From contig JADJRC010000020.1 in the NCBI GenBank assembly GCA_016712415.1, positions 1 to 64,000 of the forward strand: DNA of 64,000 nt, written 5' to 3'. Below are positions 42,989 to 51,344 of the stretch, one piece after another. The DNA is from Lewinellaceae bacterium. GTDB taxonomy: Bacteria > Bacteroidota > Bacteroidia > Chitinophagales > Saprospiraceae. The position numbers and the translations under genes were made by a program. The stretch's first letter is position 1, and every line of letters starts with the position of its first letter. Under the pieces are notes generated by a model. It did no database searches, was not told the origin of the DNA, and saw only the letters and a program-made list of their open reading frames with translations.

Positions 42989-45456
42989 TTTCTGTCAGGG
43001 TTGAAAGTTTGTTTGCCTATGATACGGGACGAGGGTTCATCGGGGGCATGCAGCACCAGGAGGTCGTAGTATTCACCTTTTGCCCAGGTGTCTACCATGT
43101 TGTCGTAGAACCTGCTGCCGGGGTTGCCGCTCTGCCCGCCAGGGTACACCCCGTAGCCGCGCACCTGGTCGCCCAGGTCGACGATCATCCGCCAGGAAGG
43201 ACCGTGCGTTTTTTGCATGGCATTGGGCGCAGTGCGGTGGCCGCCTACCACGACGTCCAGCCGGCTGAACGCATCAATCTGGGCCATGTGTTTCAGGGTA
43301 AAGCCCATGAATTTTCCCCAGGTACTGCGTTTGCCGGGATTTTCCCTGAAATATTGCTGCATGATTGCGAAAGACTCATTGGCAATATCGCTTGCCGATT
43401 CGCGCTGCGGTGTTTCCGGATGGTCAAAGAATATATTCCCGGTATCCTGCCCCAGCATTTCAATAAAACGCCAGGTGTCGGGCATGAGCATGGCCTGTTT
43501 CGCCCGGCGTGCCGGCTCCATTTCATCCCAGGTTCTGCTGTAACATGAATCGAACCACACCTCAAACAGCGGGGGAGCGGTAACCCCGGCCTCATAACGG
43601 TAATCCCAGGCCGACAACTCATCCGCCATTTTCCGGCCCTCCGCATCGAGCCGGCTGCGGTCGAGCAATTGCAGCATGGCGGGCAGGGCGTCGGCGGCAC
43701 GGCGACTGAAATTATCCAGTTGCAGCGTTTTCATGCTGTCGATGGTCGCATTGTGCAGCGTTTCGAGGCGGTCGTGTATTTCCCGGCTGCGGAAATCCTC
43801 GAAGCTGCCGAGATAATAGTACGGATAGGAGGGTGGGGTAGAGTGCTGGTTGGCGGAAAAAACATAACCCCTCGACGGGTTTTTCATCGCAGGCACCTGT
43901 TCGGGCGGGATGAATCCGTGCCAGGCGTCGGCTTGCCGGCTGCCGTCCAGGATAAACCTGCCCTGTTCGGTAGCGCGTACGGGGTATCTGCCTTGCACCG
44001 TCATGGCGATGTCGCCGCTTTGGGTGGCAAAGACAAAATTCTGTGCGGGACAATCGTACAATTTAAGGGCCTTGCGGTAGTCGTCGTAGCCTTTCCCTGC
44101 GTTGAGAAACATAAATATTGCCGCACCATCCGGATCGGGCTGGTCGTGCGAGATCCAGCGCAGGGCGCAGTCGCGCAAGGGATGCTCCTGGTTAAAGTCG
44201 TATACAACCGGTCCCCAGACGGTGTACCGCACGGTATCGCGCATCGACGGTTTCCCTTTTATGCCAATTTCTTCAATGCGCTGCTCCACGGCCTTCGCCT
44301 CGCCGTCAATCAAATACCTGGAATGCTCCTCATTTTCCCAGTCCAGGCGGTACCAGTCCGAAACATCGTGGCTGACATTGGTGACGCCCCAGGCGATTTT
44401 GTCGTTGAAGCCGATGATGATACCCGGAACGCCCTGCAGCGAAACGCCAAAACAACTTTGTTCCGGGGTATGAATTTGCAACTGGAACCAGATGGACGGC
44501 AGCGAAAGGGTCAGGTGGGGGTCGTTGGCGAGCAGCGGGTGCCCGGATTTGGTGCGTGTACCGCCGACGGCCCAGTTGTTGCTGCCTTCAACATAGGGAT
44601 CGGTGGTAGCCTCCGGCTGCTCGCCCCAGGGGAAAGCAGATATTTCTTCAGGTGCAACCGACAAGGCGCCCGGCTGGAGCGACGTACCGGCAGGAAATGG
44701 CGCCTTCCAGTCTTTCCATTGCCCGGTGTCCGGAATAATGGGCTGTTGTTTCGGGTTCCATTCGGGGTACAGCATATTAAACGTGTCTTTTCCGAAAAGC
44801 GCCAGGGCGTTGGTGCTGGCCAGGTCATCGTCGCGGGAACACAGGTTTTCAGCCATAGCCTCGACGACCAGAGCGGTTTTCAGCACCGACCACGGCTCGG
44901 GTGCATAATTGAGCAGTTTGAACTCGATGGGATAGTCCGCCGGAGTCAGTTGGCTGACCCAGGCGTTGACACCCTCGGTATAGGCCTCCAGCATTCGGAT
45001 GGCCTCCGGCGATTTTTTCCAGGCGGCAACATCGTTTTCAGCCGCATACCCCATACCCCGGCGGCGGGTGATGCGGTCGATGGCAAGCGTCCTTTCACCC
45101 AATACTTCGGAGAGCCTGCCGGATGCCTTTCTTGTGGTGATATCCATTTGCCACAACCGGTTCTGTGCCGTGATATAACCCTGGACACGAATGGCATCTT
45201 CCAGGTTCTGGGCAAAAATGTGCGGAATGAGCAGATCGTCGTACACCACGTCTACCTTGTCCGTCAGGCCCGGCAGGTCGGCGTTTTTCAGGGAAAAACC
45301 TGTAGCCGGTTCGCTGTTCTTCCAGAATCCGGAAAACGGGTTAAAAAATGAGCCCAGGGGCGGCAGCGATTTGTCGCCGACGGATAGCGGGGTGGTTAAA
45401 AACCAGGTGAAGGCAGCCAGAAAAAAAAGGGCTATGAGCAATCGAAGGGCTTGCAT
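42985..45456 (-). CDS. penicillin acylase family (Ntn) amidohydrolase
   Basis: An 823-residue precursor. An N-terminal membrane or signal segment (LRLLIALFFLAAFTWFL) precedes the alpha chain. The autocatalytic site is GSNNWAV, with Ser292 as the future N-terminal nucleophile of the beta chain. Further family text is HPLLANDPHLTLSLPSIW and GVPGIIIGFNDKIAWGVTN. Such enzymes hydrolyse amides such as acyl-homoserine lactones, beta-lactam side chains or lipids in the periplasm. The substrate cannot be told. It is coupled to the downstream membrane protein gene. Confidence 0.94.
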   Translation of the reverse strand: MQALRLLIALFFLAAFTWFLTTPLSVGDKSLPPLGSFFNPFSGFWKNSEPATGFSLKNADLPGLTDKVDVVYDDLLIPHIFAQNLEDAIRVQGYITAQNRLWQMDITTRKASGRLSEVLGERTLAIDRITRRRGMGYAAENDVAAWKKSPEAIRMLEAYTEGVNAWVSQLTPADYPIEFKLLNYAPEPWSVLKTALVVEAMAENLCSRDDDLASTNALALFGKDTFNMLYPEWNPKQQPIIPDTGQWKDWKAPFPAGTSLQPGALSVAPEEISAFPWGEQPEATTDPYVEGSNNWAVGGTRTKSGHPLLANDPHLTLSLPSIWFQLQIHTPEQSCFGVSLQGVPGIIIGFNDKIAWGVTNVSHDVSDWYRLDWENEEHSRYLIDGEAKAVEQRIEEIGIKGKPSMRDTVRYTVWGPVVYDFNQEHPLRDCALRWISHDQPDPDGAAIFMFLNAGKGYDDYRKALKLYDCPAQNFVFATQSGDIAMTVQGRYPVRATEQGRFILDGSRQADAWHGFIPPEQVPAMKNPSRGYVFSANQHSTPPSYPYYYLGSFEDFRSREIHDRLETLHNATIDSMKTLQLDNFSRRAADALPAMLQLLDRSRLDAEGRKMADELSAWDYRYEAGVTAPPLFEVWFDSCYSRTWDEMEPARRAKQAMLMPDTWRFIEMLGQDTGNIFFDHPETPQRESASDIANESFAIMQQYFRENPGKRSTWGKFMGFTLKHMAQIDAFSRLDVVVGGHRTAPNAMQKTHGPSWRMIVDLGDQVRGYGVYPGGQSGNPGSRFYDNMVDTWAKGEYYDLLVLHAPDEPSSRIIGKQTFNPDRK

Positions 45457-45649
45457 GAAAGAAAAGTAATTTGAAAACCAGTGCGATGCGAAGGTAAAAA
45501 GTCCCTGATCTTCGGGAATAGATTATCGCATGGAGAAGCAAAAAACGATCTTTTTATGGGTGTAATGCCCAAATACAGGATCAATATTTTGTGATTACGG
45601 GTGTCGCCAAAAGGCTTGTAAAAAAAATGTCAAATTTTCCGCTCAAAAA

Positions 45650-45682
45650 TTTGTTCTAACTCCCAAAGTTGTCTTAAACTTG
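45650..45682 (+). promoter_or_regulatory. putative promoter without an obvious gene
   Basis: TTTG (45650-45653) and TAAACTTG (45675-45682) are separated by 21 bases. The second element matches TAnnTTTG at all but one position. It would start transcription near 45689, with no open reading frame before the hairpin at 45721-45743. Confidence 0.45.
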
Positions 45683-45688
45683 CACCAA

Positions 45689-45760
45689 GTAGTTTTTGTG
45701 TTTATTTGTTTGGGTTAGAGTCCCTCGTCGTACCGGCGAGGGATTTCTATTTCTACCAAC
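45689..45760 (+). ncRNA. candidate short non-coding RNA
   Basis: Between the promoter above and 45760 lies a T-rich leader and a hairpin TCCCTCG/CGAGGGA (45721-45727 with 45737-45743) followed by ATTTCTATTTCT. The plus strand has no gene until 46195, so this could be a short free-standing RNA or an abortive leader. Only sequence signals support it. Confidence 0.3.
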
Positions 45761-45816
45761 CAGCCTTGCGCTCGGTACAGGGCGTTGGGCATTTGCCCGG
45801 CAGGCATAAAACGCAA

Positions 45817-45846
45817 AACAGCCACCGGCAGGCGCCAGTGGCTGTT
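45817..45846 (-). terminator. terminator of the 54-residue membrane protein gene
   Basis: AACAGCCAC and GTGGCTGTT form a nine-base stem. On the minus strand it is followed by a T-rich stretch, 27 bp after the stop at 45873. Confidence 0.75.
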
Positions 45847-45872
45847 TGGTTGGTTATTCGTTCCGGCTGATA

Positions 45873-46037
45873 TCAGAGACGCCCCCTGGCGCCGGCAAGC
45901 GCGGTAAATACAAACGGGAAACTTACCCAACCCCATTCGGGGATAAAAATCAGCAGGGCTACCAATCCGACCATACTGATCAGGAACATCATCCAGTCCC
46001 TTCCGCGGTTTTCGACGTATTCTTCGTTTTTCTTCAT
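45873..46037 (-). CDS. small 2TM membrane protein (54 aa)
   Basis: Too short for usual gene calling. The minus strand reads MKKNEEYVENRGRDWMMF followed by two hydrophobic stretches (LISMVGLVALLIFIPEW and WVSFPFVFTALAGA) and a basic end GARGRL. A charged N-terminus before a double helix with an EWGW turn is typical of small two-helix proteins of Bacteroidota. A hairpin terminator follows, which supports a real gene. Function unknown. Confidence 0.65.
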   Translation of the reverse strand: MKKNEEYVENRGRDWMMFLISMVGLVALLIFIPEWGWVSFPFVFTALAGARGRL

Positions 46038-46194
46038 TGCGTATCCTTTTAAATGATCGGGACAAAAGTAGGAAGCCTTCTTTGTTCATCGTTCATAGTT
46101 GGCCTTTTTTTTCCTCAAAAAACTCCTTCCTTTGCTCCCTCAAACTTGATTTGACCATCACTGCCAACTGCCACTGCCAACTGCCACTCAAAAT

Positions 46195-46716
46195 ATGATA
46201 CAGGTATTTGTTACCGGAGGAACCTTCGACAAAGAGTACAACTTCATCACCGGTGAATTGTATTTCAAGGATACCCATTTGAAGGAGATGTTCGACCTGG
46301 GTCGTTGCAACGTTGATATCGACATCAAAACGCTGATGATGGTCGATTCCCTCGAAATGCGCGATGAAGACCGCGCGATCGTGGTGTACAACTGCAAGAA
46401 AACGCCTTCCAACCGCATCCTGCTCACACACGGTACCGACAGGATGGTGGATACCGCAAAGGTATTGGCGGAGGCCTCCATCGACGATAAAACCATCGTG
46501 CTCACCGGCGCCATGATCCCGTATGCCTTCGGGACTTCCTCCGACGGATTTTTTAACCTGGGCAGCGCTTTGGCCTTCGCGCAGGTCTTGCCTCCGGGTG
46601 TTTATATCGTAATGAACGGCAGGTATTTTCACTGGGATCGCGTGCGCAAAAACAAGCAAACCGGAAACTTTGAAGAGGTGTCGCCTGCCGGCGATACGGA
46701 TGCCCTGGTAATTTGA
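46195..46716 (+). CDS. single-domain asparaginase-like protein
   Basis: A 173-residue protein equal to the N-terminal domain only of type I/II L-asparaginases. It has the two threonine sites VTGGTFDKEYN and LLTHGTDRMVDTAK, plus KTIVLTGAMIPYAFGTSSDG. Normal asparaginases have about 330 residues with a second domain. Stand-alone versions occur in Bacteroidota and other bacteria as asparaginase-domain proteins. Amidohydrolase activity is possible as an oligomer but unproven. No signal peptide, so cytoplasmic. Confidence 0.88.
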   Translation: MIQVFVTGGTFDKEYNFITGELYFKDTHLKEMFDLGRCNVDIDIKTLMMVDSLEMRDEDRAIVVYNCKKTPSNRILLTHGTDRMVDTAKVLAEASIDDKTIVLTGAMIPYAFGTSSDGFFNLGSALAFAQVLPPGVYIVMNGRYFHWDRVRKNKQTGNFEEVSPAGDTDALVI

Positions 46717-46724
46717 CCCCTGCG

Positions 46725-47009
46725 CTAAAAGCGCTCCAGAAAACTGAGGTTTCCGCCGAAAATGAACAGGTAAAGTCCGGCAGCAAAAATGGGCGCCAAG
46801 ATGCTGAGTCCCATGATATAGAAATAGCGCCGTGGGACTTTTGACCGTTCAATGGCTTCGGCGATCAGGGCAATCAGCAATACCGCCGATACGATAGCAC
46901 AAAGAATGAGCGTTAACAGCGTCGCCAGGTAATCGTTGAGCAACCACAATCCGAGCCATACGACGACTTCCAGCAAAAATACTTCCGACAATGACAAGCG
47001 AATGTTCAT
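46725..47009 (-). CDS. small integral membrane protein
   Basis: A 94-residue protein; the start at 47009 (MNIRLSLSEVFLLEVVVW) is preferred to 47120, which lies inside the divergent gene. Three hydrophobic segments are visible (LEVVVWLGLWLL, LILCAIVSAVLLIALIAEA and MGLSILAPIFAAGLYLFIFG). It diverges from the DUF6794-type gene with 47 bp between starts. Function unknown. Confidence 0.75.
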   Translation of the reverse strand: MNIRLSLSEVFLLEVVVWLGLWLLNDYLATLLTLILCAIVSAVLLIALIAEAIERSKVPRRYFYIMGLSILAPIFAAGLYLFIFGGNLSFLERF

Positions 47010-47056
47010 ACCGCGAACGTCCGGTTTATACAACTGATCAATAAAATTTGCCTGCA

Positions 47057-47581
47057 ATGAAATATAAAAACTGCATTCCGCTGATACTTTTTCTGCTGGG
47101 GGGCTTTTCGCTTTCCGCACAGGAAGGGCCGGCCAACGACGAAAAGGAGTTTGAAAAACAATACCAGGAACGCATCAAAAAGGACAAACTGAACGGCGTG
47201 TACATCCCGAAAAACCTCGACGATGCCATGCTCCAGTTCGACAAGAGCATCTCGGTGGAGTCGCAAGCCAAGATAAAAGTGATTGCCGAAGACAGCGTGT
47301 GTGGCGTCCTGCACAATCGCCTGGGACAGTGGATGAGCCTTAACTGGGGCTTTTACGGCGGTTCGCGCCTGTCGCATTACCTGCGCAGCGCGGGCGTCAC
47401 CTTTCCCGACGACATGGCCGATTTCCTGCTGCTGGCCTATCACCGGAAACTGAACAACGAAACCGTCAGCATCAAGGAGTTTGCCACCCGTTTTCGCGAA
47501 AAACGGAAAAAAGAATTTGAAGCGGAAAAAAAGGAAGGCAAAGTGATCAGCGAAGAAACCCGCAAGAAAAACCGCCGGTAA
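47057..47581 (+). CDS. secreted DUF6794-like protein
   Basis: A 174-residue protein with signal peptide CIPLILFLLGGFSLSAQ. The mature part is helical and charged and includes GVYIPKNLDDAMLQFDKS, HNRLGQWMSLNWGFYGGSRL and DDMADFLLLAYHRKLNN. This matches what I recall of DUF6794 proteins (PKNLxDAxxxLDK). The C-terminal 35 residues are almost all Lys/Glu/Arg. Function unknown; topA follows after 80 bp. Confidence 0.75.
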   Translation: MKYKNCIPLILFLLGGFSLSAQEGPANDEKEFEKQYQERIKKDKLNGVYIPKNLDDAMLQFDKSISVESQAKIKVIAEDSVCGVLHNRLGQWMSLNWGFYGGSRLSHYLRSAGVTFPDDMADFLLLAYHRKLNNETVSIKEFATRFREKRKKEFEAEKKEGKVISEETRKKNRR

Positions 47582-47603
47582 ACGTCAAAGTGTAAAATCC
47601 GAT

Positions 47604-47611
47604 TACTTTTG
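47604..47611 (+). promoter_or_regulatory. -7 box upstream of topA
   Basis: TACTTTTG fits TAnnTTTG exactly, 50 bp before the topA start codon. No clear -33 element is found 19-21 bases upstream. Confidence 0.35.
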
Positions 47612-47661
47612 CCGGAAATCCCAAAAGCGAAAACCTGTTATCCAAAGACCACCTTATAGTT

Positions 47662-50244
47662 ATGGCAAAAAAACTGCTGATTGTTGAGTCGCCCGCAAAG
47701 GCCAAGACCATTGAAAAATACCTTGGCGAAGATTTTTCTGTAAAATCCTCCTATGGCCATATCAGGGACCTGGAAAAAGGCAATGATTTGGGTGTGGACG
47801 TGGAGCACGATTACCGGCCAAACTACGTGATTCCTCCGGACAAGCACAAAACCGTAAAGGAGTTGAAAGAGTCTGCGGGCAAGTCGGCCGAAGTTTGGCT
47901 TGCGACCGACGAAGACCGCGAGGGAGAAGCCATTTCCTGGCACCTTTGCGAAGTGCTGGGACTGGATGTCAAGGTGACCAAACGCATCGTTTTTCACGAA
48001 ATCACCAAACCGGCCATTCAGAAGGCCGTGCAGTCGCCGCGCCTGCTCAACATGAATGTGGTGAACGCCCAGCAGGCACGCAGGGTACTCGACCGGCTTG
48101 TGGGCTGGGAACTCAGCGGTTTATTGTGGAAAAAAGTGCGGGGTCAGTTGTCCGCCGGCCGGGTACAGTCCGTGGCCGTGAAACTGATTGTAGAGCGCGA
48201 ACGCGATATCCAGAACTTCACAATCACGCCGTTTTTCAGGGTGGTTGCCCAGTTTTTTGCCAAAAACAACCAGGGGAAAACCGTGACCTTCAAGGCCGAA
48301 AGCCCCAACCGCTTTGAAAATGAAGCCGGCGCCGAGGCATTCCTCAAACAGTGTGTCGGCGCCGAATTTACGGTAGGCAATATTGAAGTAAAACCCGCCC
48401 GCCGAAAACCCGCCCCCCCGTTTACCACCTCCACCCTGCAACAGGAGGCGAGCCGCAAACTCGGTTTTGGCGTAAACCGCACCATGAGTATCGCCCAGAA
48501 ATTGTACGAAAGCGGTTTTATTACCTATATGCGTACCGACTCTACCAATATGAGCGATACGGCGTTGCAATCTATTGGCGACGAGATCGTCAAACAGTTC
48601 GGCCAGCGCTACCACCACCGCCGGCAGTATAAAACGAAGAATGAATCGGCACAGGAAGCCCACGAGGCCATTCGCCCCACCTATGCAGAACGGCAGAGCG
48701 TGAGTCCCAACCGCGACGAACAACGCCTGTACGAACTCATCTGGAAACGCGCCATGGCCTCCCAAATGGCCGATGCGGAACTGGAAAAAACAATAGTCGA
48801 CATCTCCATCAGCACGCAACCCCAGGCCCGGCTCGTATCGGAAGGGGAGGTGCTCAAGTTCGACGGTTTCCTGAAGGTTTACCTGGAAGGCACCGACGAC
48901 GACGAGGAAGAAAGCGCCGGCATGTTGCCGCCGCTGACCAGGGGTCAGCGACTCGATCTCGACGAAATGACTGCCACAGAGCGCTACACCCGCCCTCCGG
49001 CGCGCTTTACCGAGGCCAGCCTCGTAAAAAAACTGGAGGAACTGGGTATCGGCAGGCCGTCTACCTATGCGCCGACTATTTCCAAGATCATGGAAGAAAA
49101 CCGGGGCTATGTGACCAAAGAGAGCCGGGAAGGCGAAGAAAGGGCGTTCCAGATTCTCACCCTGAAAAACAACAACATCAGTAAAGCGGCCGGAAAAGAG
49201 ATCACAGGCGCTACAAAAAATGTGTTGTACCCCTCCGATATGGGCATGATCGTCAGCGACTTTCTGGATGCCCACTTCAAAAAGGTGATGGACTACGGCT
49301 TTACGGCCAGCGTCGAGGCTGAATTCGACCATATTGCCGAAGGCAAGATGGATTGGGCCAGCATGATCGATAATTTCTACAAACCGTTCCACCAGAACGT
49401 GGAAAAGACGCTCAAGGAAGCCGACCGGGCCAGCGGCGAGCGTATCCTCGGTACCGACCCCGTTAGCGGGCGTACCATTCTTGTACGCATGAGCAGTCTG
49501 GGTAAACCGGTCGTGCAGATCGGAACCGGCGACGAACTGGATAAGAAAGAAAAACCGCGTTATGCAAACCTGCGGCCCGGCAAGACGCTTGAAAACGTTA
49601 CGCTGGAAGATGCACTCGAGAGTTTTGCCCTGCCCCGCACCCTGGGCGACTACGAAGGGGAAACGCTGGAGGTCAACACCGGCAGGTACGGCCCTTACGT
49701 CAAACACGGCGCCGTATTCATATCCCTGGCTAAAAACGAAGACCCGTTCGACGTGACGCTGGAACGCGCCATAGAACTCGTCCGCGCCAAAAAAGAAGCC
49801 GATAAGCCGGTTGGTTTCTTTGAAGGGCAACCTATCACCAAAGGCAAGGGGCGCTTCGGGCCGTTTGTGAAATGGGCCGACCTGTACGTGAATGTCCCTG
49901 CGCGGGTCAATTTCGATCATATTACGGAGGGCCAGGCGGTCGAACTCATCCAGCAAAAGATCGAGAAGGAAGCGAACCGTTATATCCACCATTGGCCGGA
50001 GGAAAAGATCAGCGTGGAGAACGGCCGCTGGGGGCCATTTATCAAGTTCGGCAAGGCCATCGTCAACCTGCCCCGCGTCGACGGCGGCAAGATGACCAAC
50101 GACCAGGCGCGTACCCTCACCCTGGCGGATGTGAAGGCGATCATCGAAAAAGAGATACCCGGCGCATTCGACAGCAAAAAAGCGACCGGTAAGGCAGCAG
50201 GTAAAACAACCGGCAAGGCGAGTCGCAAGAAAAAAACATCGTAA
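47662..50244 (+). CDS. topA: DNA topoisomerase I
   Basis: An 860-residue type IA topoisomerase that relaxes negative supercoils. The Toprim domain (1-115) starts KKLLIVESPAKAKTIEKYLG and has ATDEDREGEAISW. The active-site tyrosine is Tyr289 in FITYMRTDSTN. From about 570 on, it has three or four C-terminal topoisomerase repeats of the zinc-less type (GRYGPYVKHG, GRFGPFVKW, GRWGPFIKFG). A Lys/Gly/Thr-rich tail (KKATGKAAGKTTGKASRKKK) ends it. All parts of the gene are intact. Confidence 0.98.
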   Translation: MAKKLLIVESPAKAKTIEKYLGEDFSVKSSYGHIRDLEKGNDLGVDVEHDYRPNYVIPPDKHKTVKELKESAGKSAEVWLATDEDREGEAISWHLCEVLGLDVKVTKRIVFHEITKPAIQKAVQSPRLLNMNVVNAQQARRVLDRLVGWELSGLLWKKVRGQLSAGRVQSVAVKLIVERERDIQNFTITPFFRVVAQFFAKNNQGKTVTFKAESPNRFENEAGAEAFLKQCVGAEFTVGNIEVKPARRKPAPPFTTSTLQQEASRKLGFGVNRTMSIAQKLYESGFITYMRTDSTNMSDTALQSIGDEIVKQFGQRYHHRRQYKTKNESAQEAHEAIRPTYAERQSVSPNRDEQRLYELIWKRAMASQMADAELEKTIVDISISTQPQARLVSEGEVLKFDGFLKVYLEGTDDDEEESAGMLPPLTRGQRLDLDEMTATERYTRPPARFTEASLVKKLEELGIGRPSTYAPTISKIMEENRGYVTKESREGEERAFQILTLKNNNISKAAGKEITGATKNVLYPSDMGMIVSDFLDAHFKKVMDYGFTASVEAEFDHIAEGKMDWASMIDNFYKPFHQNVEKTLKEADRASGERILGTDPVSGRTILVRMSSLGKPVVQIGTGDELDKKEKPRYANLRPGKTLENVTLEDALESFALPRTLGDYEGETLEVNTGRYGPYVKHGAVFISLAKNEDPFDVTLERAIELVRAKKEADKPVGFFEGQPITKGKGRFGPFVKWADLYVNVPARVNFDHITEGQAVELIQQKIEKEANRYIHHWPEEKISVENGRWGPFIKFGKAIVNLPRVDGGKMTNDQARTLTLADVKAIIEKEIPGAFDSKKATGKAAGKTTGKASRKKKTS

Positions 50245-50333
50245 TCCGGCAGGCGCCGGTACCGTTTTATCCGCCAAATGATCTTGCTTTCCGGCGAGAG
50301 AAACGTCGCGCGGGTGCTTATCTTCGCCCCGTT

Positions 50334-51340
50334 ATGACGTTTGAAGAGATCATCCGGGATATCCAGGCAAAGCGTTTTCAGCCTGTGTATTTTTTGCACG
50401 GCGAGGAGCCGTTTTTTATCGACCGCGTCGAAGCGGAAATCGATGCCCATGCGCTTCCCGAAACAGAAAAGGGGTTCAACCAGTCGGTCCTGTACGGCAA
50501 GGAGATCGACCACCTGACGCTGCTCGACTATCTGCGCCGGTACCCGATGATGAGCGAGCGGCAGGTAGTGATCCTACGGGAGGCGCAGGAAATGAAAAGC
50601 CTTTCCGAACTCGCTTCCTACGTTGAAAATCCCATGCCGACGACCATTTTTGTCGTGTGTCACAAACACAAGAAGTTCGACATGCGCACGAAAATGGGCA
50701 AGGTTTTGCAAAACAAAACCACCGTACTGCTCGAAAGCAAAAAACTGTACGACAACCAGGTGCCCGACTGGATTTCGGGTTATTGCAAATCCAGGAAACT
50801 GGCCGTCGAGCCGCAGGCGGTAGCCTTGCTGGCGGAATACCTGGGCAGCGACCTGTCGAAGATCGCCAATGAACTGGATAAATTGTCGCTGAACCTGCCC
50901 GCCGGCACAGCGGTCAATACCACTCATGTGCAGGAGTATGTGGGGATCAGCAAGGATTACAATGTATTTGAACTGCAAAAAGCCTTCGCGATGCGCGACT
51001 TGCCCAGGCTCGCCCGAATCCGCGAACATTTTGCCTCCAATATCCGCCGCAATCCGCTCATCGTAACCATCAGCAGTCTGTATGCCTATTTTTCCAAGGT
51101 GTATATGCTCCACGCCCTGAAGGGCAGCCCGACGCTGAAATGGTAAAAACCCTGGAATTGCGCTCCGATTGGTTTCTGAAAGAGTACAAATCCGCCGCGC
51201 AAAACTATTCGTCCGCGCAAACTGCCCGTATTATTTCTTTGTTGAGGGAATACGACTTGCGTTCGAAAGGCGTTGATAATGACAATACGGATGAAGAGGA
51301 GTTGATGAAAGAATTATTTTGGAAAATCCTAAATCAATAA
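50334..51340 (+). CDS. holA: DNA polymerase III delta subunit (frameshifted)
   Basis: Clamp-loader subunit that opens the beta sliding clamp. The first frame (50334-51146) has IQAKRFQPVYFLHGEEPFFI, DYLRRYPMMSERQVVILREA, NPMPTTIFVVCHKHKKFD, AVALLAEYLGSDLSKIANEL and NVFELQKAFAMRD. It ends prematurely after KGSPTLKW. One extra G near 51130 joins it to the second frame as GSPDAEMVKTLELRSDWFLK and continues with YSSAQTARIISLLREYDLRSKGVD to 51340. The restored length (about 335) is normal. As holA is essential, the break is almost certainly an error in the sequence. Confidence 0.93.
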
Positions 51341-51344
51341 TCAA

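Noticed and set aside
43669..45351. 560-codon plus-strand open frame
   Set aside because: Antisense to the penicillin acylase gene with all catalytic motifs on the minus strand.
48121..50277. 718-codon open frame on the minus strand
   Set aside because: It lies antisense to topA, whose protein is intact and conserved; the long frame is a consequence of high GC in the third codon position.
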